Origin: Bacteroidota bacterium
GTDB taxonomy: Bacteria > Bacteroidota > Bacteroidia > Chitinophagales > Saprospiraceae
Direction: 5' to 3'
NCBI GenBank assembly: GCA_009908745.1
Contig: JAAAOU010000096.1
Coordinates: forward strand, 1 to 37,884
Length of the DNA: 37,884 nucleotides
Positions 31,902-37,884 of this stretch are shown in pieces. A model generated the notes under the pieces. That model saw nothing but the letters and a program-made list of their open reading frames with translations. It did not search any database and was not told the DNA's origin. The position numbers were made by a program, and so were the translations under genes. How positions within the stretch are numbered: the first letter of the stretch is position 1; each line of letters opens with the position of its first letter.

Positions 31902-32855
31902 ATGAAAGCAGATTTCAACCACTGCGAATCTTTATACTGGGTCTTCACCCAACTTTGCAACGACGAATGCGACCACTGCTACAACAACTCCGGCCCCTTT
32001 GGCGAGCGCATCAGCGAAGAGGAGTGTATGATGATCATTGACAATATGCCGGAGCGGATCGATCGCCTGATTTTGTCGGGCGGGGAGCCCATTGCCGACC
32101 GTAAGAAACTCTACAATATACTGGATGCCCTGCGGGAGCCTTACACGGATCAGGGCACGCAGATTATGCTGCAGACCAATGGTGATCTGTTGAATGAAGA
32201 AATCCTGGACACGCTGATCGAAAAAGGCGTCACCCGCTTTGACATCGCGAGCATTGACCGTTTTCACAAAAAGGCGGGTGCGCGCCTGATGGAGCTTGCC
32301 GAGCTGTTTGACTCGCGCGGCGTCAATGGCGACGACAAAGACCCGCTGGTCGATAAGCAGAACTACCTGCACGGCCACCCGCTAAGCTGGGGGGCCTGGG
32401 GCGCTACGGACGATATGTGGCTCGGCGGCAACTGGGCCCGCGGCCGGGCGATGGAAAAAGACATCTGGAAGCGCGACCCGGAGCATAACTTCTGTGCTAT
32501 ACTTTCCGGTGCCCGCAACTTCCTCGGCGGCTACGAGGATATCCCGCAGGAAATCAGCATTCAGTTGTGGAAGATTAACCCTTGCTGCCCGGGTACGCAA
32601 TTCCCGATGGGCGACGCCCGGCGCGAAAAGGTCGTCGATGTACTGGAGCGAATGGCGGAGCACCCCGTCTTCCAAAAGCTGAACGAGGGCGACCCTTGGC
32701 GCATGGGCGAGCACTTGGGCGTGACGGAGGCGGAAGCCAAAGCCCGTACTCGTGAGCTGGAAAACATTTGCTTGTACTGCGACGAGTTTTTCAACAACCA
32801 CCTGCAAGACTTGAACCCGGATACGTTTGTGGAATTGCCGGTGGTGAAGGCGTAG
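31902..32855 (+). CDS. Radical SAM protein linked to the YnjBCD-like transporter
   Basis: This is an enzyme of 317 residues. The radical SAM cluster motif CX3CX2C is at C19, C23 and C26 (QLCNDECDHCY), followed by the SAM-contacting GGEP at 60-63 and the MLQTNGDLL strand. The second half has five more cysteines: C198, the pair C228-C229 (KINPCCPGTQ), and C290-X2-C293 (NICLYCDEFF), which could hold an auxiliary iron-sulfur cluster as in SPASM/twitch enzymes, although the spacing is not the standard SPASM pattern. An unusual segment rich in W and G (LSWGAWGATDDMWLGGNWAR, 161-180) lies between. I do not recognise the exact family. The five-base gap after the ATPase gene means co-transcription. 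No small precursor peptide gene is seen beside it. The reaction is unknown. Confidence 0.9.
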   Translation: MKADFNHCESLYWVFTQLCNDECDHCYNNSGPFGERISEEECMMIIDNMPERIDRLILSGGEPIADRKKLYNILDALREPYTDQGTQIMLQTNGDLLNEEILDTLIEKGVTRFDIASIDRFHKKAGARLMELAELFDSRGVNGDDKDPLVDKQNYLHGHPLSWGAWGATDDMWLGGNWARGRAMEKDIWKRDPEHNFCAILSGARNFLGGYEDIPQEISIQLWKINPCCPGTQFPMGDARREKVVDVLERMAEHPVFQKLNEGDPWRMGEHLGVTEAEAKARTRELENICLYCDEFFNNHLQDLNPDTFVELPVVKA

Positions 32856-32859
32856 GGTG

Positions 32860-33031
32860 TACCGGCGGCTTCAGCTGCTTAGTTATAGTAACCCTGATGG
32901 AACTGATTGGGCTGATTGTACTGATTTGTGCAGACGCTACGGTCTGCACGGCAAGCACATCAGCCTAGCGCAGCCACGAAGTGGGCGCCAAGATCAGTCG
33001 GATCAGTGTTCCCATACTGTTGGCGCTGAAA
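32860..33031. repeat. Left copy of a 172-bp direct repeat with three hairpins
   Basis: This segment is repeated in the same orientation at 33876-34047 with only scattered differences. Each copy contains GGCGGC-TTCA followed by its (here wobble-paired) complement, the perfect hairpin GTGCAGAC/GTCTGCAC around GCTACG or its equivalent, and a longer-range inverted pair GCGCCAA/TTGGCGC. It starts five bases after the radical SAM stop codon. No coding sequence is supported. Confidence 0.85.
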
Positions 33032-33064
33032 GCGGCCCGGCGCTCGGTTATGTAGCCATGAATG

Positions 33065-33800
33065 CCCCTGACGAAGCTGTGCTTGTCAGGGTCCTACGGG
33101 CACGAATGTACTCTGCCGAAGCTGCGCTTGTACGACGCATTTTATTGCCACGAATTTCACGAAGGGGCACGAATGCGAGCGTGTCGTGTATGGGTTTTGG
33201 CATAGCCAAAGCAGACTTCGTGTCCCTTCGAGTCATTAGTGGCTAACCTTACGTAGCGCCTGCCTAGCGTATTGTGTCGCCCCTGACGAAGCTGCGCTTG
33301 TCGGAGCCCTGCGGGCACGAATGCGAGCGTGTCGTGTGTGGGTTTTGGCCTGGCCAAAACGGCTTCGTGTCCCTTCGTGCCCTTAGTGGCTAACCTTACG
33401 CCGCGCTTGCCTAGCGTATTGCATCGCCCCTGAAGAAGCTGCGCTTGTCATGGCCCTGCGGGCACGAATGCGAGCGTGTCGTGTGTGGGGTTTTGGCATG
33501 GCCAAAACAGACTTCGTGTCCCTTCGTGCCCTTAGTAGCTAACCTTACATAGCGCCTGCCTAGCGTATTTTGTCGCCCCTGACGAAGCTGTGCTTGTCAG
33601 GGCCCTACGGGCACGAATGCCCTCCGACGAAGCCAAGGCTTGTCGGGGTCCTACGGACACGAATTTTCTCGGACGAAGCTGCGCTTGTCGGAGCCCTGCG
33701 GGCACGAATGCGAGCGTGTCGTGTGTGGGGTTTTGGCATGGCCAAAACGGTCTTCGTGTCCCTTCGTGCCCTTGGTGGCTAACCTTACGCTGCGCTTGCC
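33065..33800. repeat. Four tandem units of a structured intergenic repeat
   Basis: Units begin at 33065, 33280, 33427 and 33576, each opening with CCCCTGA(C/A)GAAGCTG. They share GGGCACGAATGCGAGCGTGT, a hairpin GTTTTGGC/GCCAAAAC with a 3-base loop (33194-33212, 33342-33360, 33490-33508, 33730-33748), CTTCGTGTCCCTTCG and GGCTAACCTTACG. Unit lengths are about 215, 147, 149 and 225 bases. The first copy of the hairpin has a G-U pair, so pairing is kept although bases differ. Reading frames inside are repeat artefacts. Confidence 0.85.
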
Positions 33801-33875
33801 AGGGTAATTTATTGAAGAAGCAAAACCTGTCAGAGCCCTAAATGCCCCTCGCTACGCGGTGGATAGAGCATGCAG

Positions 33876-34047
33876 TACCGGCGGCTTCAGCCGCCCGGAG
33901 AATAGTAACCCTGATGGGACTGATTGGGCTGATTGTACTGATTTGTGCAGACGCTACGGTCTGCACGGCAAGCACGTCAGCCTAGCGCAGCCACGGAGTG
34001 GGCGCCAAAATCAGTCGGATCAGTGTTCCCATACTGTTGGCGCTGAA
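33876..34047. repeat. Right copy of the 172-bp direct repeat
   Basis: This is a direct-oriented copy of 32860-33031, roughly nine bases in ten identical. The first hairpin is perfect here (GGCGGC-TTCA-GCCGCC), whereas the left copy reads GCTGCT, which still pairs by wobble. It closes the composite repeat region; 34048-34171 up to the next gene shows nothing recognisable. Confidence 0.85.
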
Positions 34048-34171
34048 ACCAGCTAAAACCGCCCGGACATTACGGTACGCACGGCGGCGTAGAGTCAACA
34101 AGACAACCATAATGACAAGCCCGTAGCAGCAGACTTGCCCCAAAATTTGTAAATTGCCCAAAAAACCAGCC

Positions 34172-35722
34172 ATGCTACGCTATACGCTATTCTTACTATC
34201 CTCTCTTCTCCTACTTGCAGCCTGCGAACCGGCGGAAGCTCCGCCAGAAAACCGATTGGGAGATGCCCACCTTGCCACAAGCGGGGACGAGGCCGCCCTG
34301 CCCCATTTCGAAAAAGGCCTGCTCTTGCTGCACAGCTTCGAATACGAAGACGCCCGCACCGCTTTCGTAAAAGCACAGGAAGCCGACCCCGATTTTGCCA
34401 TGGCCTATTGGGGAGAAGCCATGACCCACAATCAGCCCATCTGGCACCGGCAGCAGTACGAGGAGGGGCAGGCTGCCTTGGCAAAGCTAGGCGATACCCC
34501 CGAGGCGCGTTTGGCGAAAGCCGAAACCGAACTGGAAAAAGACCTGCTGAAAGCGGCGGAGATATTGTTTGGCAAAGGGGAAAAGGTAGAGCGGGACAAA
34601 GCCTATGCCGATTACTTGGCAGATATTCATGACAAATACCCGGAAAATCAAGAAGTGGCGGCCTTTTACGCCCTTTCCCTGCTGGGTGCCGTGCCCGTGG
34701 GGCGCGATGAAGCAGCCTACGAGCAAGGGGCGGCGATCGCCCAAGGTATACTGAAAGAAAACCCGCGCCACCCCGGCGCGCTGCACTACCTCATCCATTC
34801 CTACGATGATCCCGGTCATGCCCGTTTGGCCCTGGAGGCGGCCAACAGCTACGCTAAGGTTGCACCCGACGCGGCGCACGCCCTGCACATGCCGTCGCAT
34901 ATTTATGTAGCCATGGGCATGTGGGACGAGGTGATTTCCTCCAATATTGCTTCCTATGACGCTAGCGTCAAGCGGATGGAAGAAAAAGACCTGACCAACG
35001 ATGCGCGCAGCTACCACGCTTTTCATTGGTTGCTGTACGGCTATACACAGAAGGGGAATACCGATAAGGTGGTAGACATCCTGCAAAAAATGGTGCAGTA
35101 CACCGAAGAGGAACCGTCTAAGACTGCGCGTGCTTACCTAGTGCGCATGAAGGGCAACTTCTTGGTAGAAACGCAGCGCTGGGGGCACGAGCTGGCAGCA
35201 ACTGAGGTGGATTTGGAGGGCTTGAATATTAGCCATCAGGCAGTGGGGCATTTCTTGGAAGGCATGCAAGCTTACCGCTCTGCTGACCAAGCGAAACTGT
35301 CTGCCATTATCGACACCCTGTCCAGCAAAAGGCAGCAAGCCGCTATGGGGATGACGAACGAGGGTATTCCCTTTTGCAGTGCCGGCGGCAGTTTTGGCAA
35401 ACCCAACCGGGTAGATGTGGGGCAGGCGGAAGTGATGGAGTTGGAATTGAAAGCCCTGTTGGCCCGGTTGCAGGGGGAAGAGCAAAAAGCGGAGGCGCTG
35501 ATGCAGCAAGCCGTCGCTACGCAGGACGGGCTCAACTACTCCTATGGCCCGCCGGAAATTGTCTACCCCGCTTACGAATTCTACGCGGATTACCTGGTGG
35601 AGCAAGGGCGCTACGAGAAGGCCTTGGCGCAATACGAGCGGGCATTGGATAGAGGCCCGGGCCGGCGCAGGGCATTGGCCGGCAAAGAGCGGGCGGAGCA
35701 AGAAAATCACCACTCTCTTTAA
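34172..35722 (+). CDS. TPR-repeat lipoprotein
   Basis: This 516-residue lipoprotein has the signal LRYTLFLLSSLLLLAAC with the lipobox Cys at about 18. The mature part is helical with tetratricopeptide-type repeats: LPHFEKGLLLLHSFEYEDAR, AFVKAQEADPDFAMAYWGEA, HPGALHYLIHSYDDPGHARL, AHALHMPSHIYVAMGMWDEV and, at the end, ADYLVEQGRYEKALAQYERA. The MAYWGEAMTHNQPIWHRQ stretch is typical of a widespread Bacteroidota/Proteobacteria TPR family of unknown function, possibly with a metal-like HxxH (LHMPSH) motif. ATG at 34172 gives the lipobox; a TTG upstream at 34154 is less likely. The next gene follows after 18 bases and is probably co-transcribed. Confidence 0.9.
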   Translation: MLRYTLFLLSSLLLLAACEPAEAPPENRLGDAHLATSGDEAALPHFEKGLLLLHSFEYEDARTAFVKAQEADPDFAMAYWGEAMTHNQPIWHRQQYEEGQAALAKLGDTPEARLAKAETELEKDLLKAAEILFGKGEKVERDKAYADYLADIHDKYPENQEVAAFYALSLLGAVPVGRDEAAYEQGAAIAQGILKENPRHPGALHYLIHSYDDPGHARLALEAANSYAKVAPDAAHALHMPSHIYVAMGMWDEVISSNIASYDASVKRMEEKDLTNDARSYHAFHWLLYGYTQKGNTDKVVDILQKMVQYTEEEPSKTARAYLVRMKGNFLVETQRWGHELAATEVDLEGLNISHQAVGHFLEGMQAYRSADQAKLSAIIDTLSSKRQQAAMGMTNEGIPFCSAGGSFGKPNRVDVGQAEVMELELKALLARLQGEEQKAEALMQQAVATQDGLNYSYGPPEIVYPAYEFYADYLVEQGRYEKALAQYERALDRGPGRRRALAGKERAEQENHHSL

Positions 35723-35740
35723 AATAAAATTTTTTGAGTC

Positions 35741-36298
35741 ATGCATCCCTACCTTCGTTACTACCTATTGATGTTTATCTCCTACGGGCTGGTTTTCCTG
35801 CTGCTGCACTTGGGTATTGACTACTTTACAGGCGATAGCGGGGAAAGCTTGGCTGGTGCTGTTTTGGCAACTGTGCTAACCACTGCCTTTTTCGCTGCGT
35901 TCATGCTGTATATGGAAGTACGCGGTTTGAAAAAGGCAGGCGTCAAGCAAATCCGTTGGGACGATTTAGGGGGAGATTATGGCGAAGAACTCTCCATGCC
36001 GCTTTCCGTTAAAGAGATACTTGGGCTACTGGCAGAAGACGTGCGTTTCTTGTTGGAAGATGGCGTTCAGCCGGGCGAGTACAAAGTGTTAAACCGCGTA
36101 TACGGCCACTACGGTAAGCATCGTACCTATTTGGTTGTACTGGAAGAAGGGGAGGGGCGATGTACGCTTAGGCTGGAGAACCGTTTTAAAAACGCCTACC
36201 AACTGAGTGACCTTGGGTACAGCCGGCAGCAGTACGAAGAGATAAAATCGGTGCTGCTTCGCGAGCGTCAGAAATGGGCAGATGAAAAAGTGGCGTAA
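35741..36298 (+). CDS. Small membrane protein of unknown function
   Basis: This 185-residue protein has two N-terminal membrane segments (about 6-25, LLMFISYGLVFLLLHLGI, and about 38-58, AGAVLATVLTTAFFAAFML). A cytoplasmic part follows, with basic (VRGLKKAGVKQIRWDDL) and acidic stretches and a helical C-terminus (SRQQYEEIKSVLLRERQKWADEK). I do not recognise the family. It follows the TPR lipoprotein gene by 18 bases. Its stop codon overlaps the end of a terminator acting on the opposite strand. Confidence 0.8.
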   Translation: MHPYLRYYLLMFISYGLVFLLLHLGIDYFTGDSGESLAGAVLATVLTTAFFAAFMLYMEVRGLKKAGVKQIRWDDLGGDYGEELSMPLSVKEILGLLAEDVRFLLEDGVQPGEYKVLNRVYGHYGKHRTYLVVLEEGEGRCTLRLENRFKNAYQLSDLGYSRQQYEEIKSVLLRERQKWADEKVA

Positions 36299-36322
36299 AA
36301 AACAACCGCAGCACCCTTGCGG
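36297..36322 (-). terminator. Candidate terminator for the helicase / small coiled-coil operon
   Basis: On the minus strand CCGCA (36322-36318) pairs with TGCGG (36310-36306) around a 7-base loop and is followed by TTGTTTTTT (36305-36297). The stem is only five base pairs. It lies about 160 bases after the 80-residue gene; the stretch 36323-36478 has no other feature. Confidence 0.45.
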
Positions 36323-36478
36323 GCACCACGGCTGATTGGGGGGAATCGTAATTTTTACAAAACAGATATACCTGCTACGGGCTTGCCGGTGGCAACCCTT
36401 TTTGTCTTTTCCCAACTTGTTTTGTGCATTTCTATACAGACCCGATTTTAGGCAAAAGTGCTGCCCAATGGCCAATAA

Positions 36479-36721
36479 TTACTTTCCCTCTGCTTCTTGG
36501 AGTACACGGCGCAAGTCTTCCACCAAGCTGTCGAGCTCGTCCTCCGCTTGCTGCTCCATAGCCGTAGCGATGCGTTGGCTGATGCTGCGCAGTTCCTGTA
36601 GCCGCTCCCAGCCCTCTGGCCAGTGCTCGTCCCCTTCGAGGGCTTGCAATTGCCGGAACCAGCGCCGACGGAGCCATTCTGCTTCCTGCAGCAGGGCCGT
36701 AATATCCTTGCGGTCGTCCAT
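36479..36721 (-). CDS. Small coiled-coil protein translationally coupled to the helicase gene
   Basis: This is an 80-residue, highly charged, helical protein (ITALLQEAEWLRRRWFRQLQ ... AEDELDSLVEDLRRVLQEAE), predicted soluble and coiled-coil. I know no family for it. Its ATG overlaps the helicase stop codon as TGATG (36723-36719), the main reason to believe it is expressed and coupled to the helicase. A role as a small partner of the helicase is possible but only inferred from position. Confidence 0.72.
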   Translation of the reverse strand: MDDRKDITALLQEAEWLRRRWFRQLQALEGDEHWPEGWERLQELRSISQRIATAMEQQAEDELDSLVEDLRRVLQEAEGK

Positions 36722-37884
36722 CAGTTCAGAATTTGCAGCTTGGCGAATTTGAGCATAATCTTGCGCTGCTGCGGGTCATCGGCATCCTTGAAGAAAATAG
36801 TGGCAATCCGGCTGTTGGCCGAGCCGTCTATACTAAGTACTTTCCCTTCGCCAAATTTGAGGTGGAGCACTTTCATGCCCGCCTGTATGTCCTGCGGTTT
36901 AGCAGGCTTGAAGTCTTTAGGGTTGATGAGTGGCGCTCGGCGCGGGCCGCGCTTGCGGAAGTTGCCGCTCACCTTAGCACCGCCGCTGCTGCCGTTGCCC
37001 CCCGCCTCTGAACCGGAGAAGGAACGGTCGAAATGCCCCCGGCTGCGGGTGTGGCCCACGCTTTCTACTCGTTGCGCGGGTATCTCTTCCAGAAAGCGGC
37101 TCGGCTCGTTGTAGCGCATCTGGCCGTAGCGGTAGCGGCTGTTGGCGTAGGAAAGGGTCAAGAACTGCTCCGCCCGGGTGATCGCCACGTAAAACAAGCG
37201 GCGTTCTTCATCCAGGCCGTCCTGCGTATCCATCGCCATAAAGGAGGGGAAGAGCTTTTCTTCCATGCCTACGACGAAGACCGACTTGAACTCTAGGCCC
37301 TTGGCGGCGTGCACGGACATCAGCGTGACGAAGTCGTCATTGTCGTCTTCCTTCGTATCAAGGTCGGTGAGCAAGGCAATGTTCTGCAGGTAGCTGGCCA
37401 AGGATTTGTCTTCTACGATATCCGTGTCGATAACGGTGCTTTCCTCCACAAAGGCTTTGACGCCGTCGATGAGGGAATTGACGTTTTCCAGGCGGTTCAC
37501 ACCCTCCACCGTCTGGTCGTTCTTGAGCTCGTCGAGAATACCGGAGCGCTTGATGATGAATTCGGCCACTTCAAAGGCATTGTCGTTTTGGGCTTTGCGC
37601 TGGAAGGACTTGGCCATGTTTTTGAATTCCGTGATGGCGTTCTGGGCGCGTTTGCCCAAGGCCACTTTGCCGAGCACCTCCCACATCGGTTTGTCGAGCT
37701 GGCTGGCGGCTGTGGACAGTTTCTCTACCGTCGATTTGCCGATGCCCCGCTTCGGGTAGTTGATGATGCGCCGTAGGGCTTCTTCATCCTGCGGGTTGAC
37801 GGCCAAGCGCAGGTAGGCGATGACATCCTTGACCTCTTTGCGCTGGTAGAAAGAAAGCCCGCCGAAGACTTTGTACGGCACGTT
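36721..37884 (-). CDS. ATP-dependent DNA helicase PcrA/UvrD, C-terminal part (runs off the window)
   Basis: Only the last 387 codons or so of this superfamily 1A helicase are present; the start lies beyond base 37884. The visible part begins in the NVPYKVFGGLSFYQRKEVKD segment of domain 2B/2A and contains motif V/VI (LMSVHAAKGLEFKSVFVVG; DEERRLFYVAITRAEQFLTL), then YNEPSRFLEEIP. The C-terminal Tudor-like extension typical of PcrA (KVLHLKFGEGKVLSIDGS ... IATIFF) is complete. It unwinds DNA in nucleotide excision repair and in removing blocked polymerases. The stop codon overlaps the next small gene. The GTG within the first visible codons is not a start. Confidence 0.96.
   Translation of the reverse strand, partial: NVPYKVFGGLSFYQRKEVKDVIAYLRLAVNPQDEEALRRIINYPKRGIGKSTVEKLSTAASQLDKPMWEVLGKVALGKRAQNAITEFKNMAKSFQRKAQNDNAFEVAEFIIKRSGILDELKNDQTVEGVNRLENVNSLIDGVKAFVEESTVIDTDIVEDKSLASYLQNIALLTDLDTKEDDNDDFVTLMSVHAAKGLEFKSVFVVGMEEKLFPSFMAMDTQDGLDEERRLFYVAITRAEQFLTLSYANSRYRYGQMRYNEPSRFLEEIPAQRVESVGHTRSRGHFDRSFSGSEAGGNGSSGGAKVSGNFRKRGPRRAPLINPKDFKPAKPQDIQAGMKVLHLKFGEGKVLSIDGSANSRIATIFFKDADDPQQRKIMLKFAKLQILN

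Noticed and set aside
33570-33841. Overlapping small frames in the composite repeat region
   Set aside because: The same peptide pieces recur with each repeat unit and in several frames; the conservation is of DNA structure rather than protein.

Overview
The window is a stretch of bacterial chromosome that looks like a marine-type Bacteroidota, most likely from the Saprospiria/Lewinella side of the phylum (the phylum call is firm, the finer placement is inference). The signs are an ECF sigma factor followed by a FecR anti-sigma factor, two proteins with type IX secretion system (T9SS) C-terminal sorting domains, a PorV-like outer membrane protein, a TonB receptor with a CarboxypepD_reg-like N-terminal domain, a CarB without its C-terminal regulatory domain, and several promoter-like boxes of the TAnnTTTG type. 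No plasmid, phage, IS transposase, tRNA, rRNA or CRISPR array is visible.

Layout. 1-2.1 kb: ECF sigma factor and FecR-type anti-sigma. 2.1-3.2 kb: an L-type lectin fused to an OmpA peptidoglycan-binding domain (minus strand). 3.3-6.9 kb: a minus-strand sulfate activation operon cysC-cysD-cysN, with a 23S-rRNA-IVP-type four-helix-bundle gene and two strand-skewed tandem repeats wedged between cysD and cysN, closed by a good terminator. 7.1-9.4 kb: a repeat-type secreted protein and a T9SS-exported GH18 chitinase-like enzyme. 9.4-13.8 kb (minus): a CcbP-like calcium-binding domain protein, carB, and a lipoprotein. 14.3-23.4 kb: a three-gene surface locus: TonB receptor, very large T9SS cargo protein, PorV/PorQ-family barrel. 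23.5-24.8 kb: a leader with a promoter-terminator arrangement, greA, and a HIT-family gene, with ruvC convergent from the other side. 25.4-27.9 kb: a membrane protein of the LPG-synthetase transmembrane family, DUF3108 and DUF4230 proteins. 28.0-32.9 kb: an ABC importer resembling E. coli YnjBCD but with two separate permeases, followed by a radical SAM enzyme; a G-rich 25-bp tandem repeat separates the second permease from the ATPase. 32.9-34.1 kb: a gene-free composite repeat element. 34.2-37.9 kb: a TPR lipoprotein, a small membrane protein, an 80-residue coiled-coil protein and the C-terminal part of a PcrA/UvrD helicase that runs off the window.

The strongest leads for something undescribed are the YnjBCD-like transporter coupled to a radical SAM protein, the TonB/T9SS-cargo/PorV trio, the short promoter-terminator unit upstream of greA (which resembles the GraL arrangement of E. 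coli), and two families of non-coding repeats that sit inside or next to operons exactly at gene boundaries.
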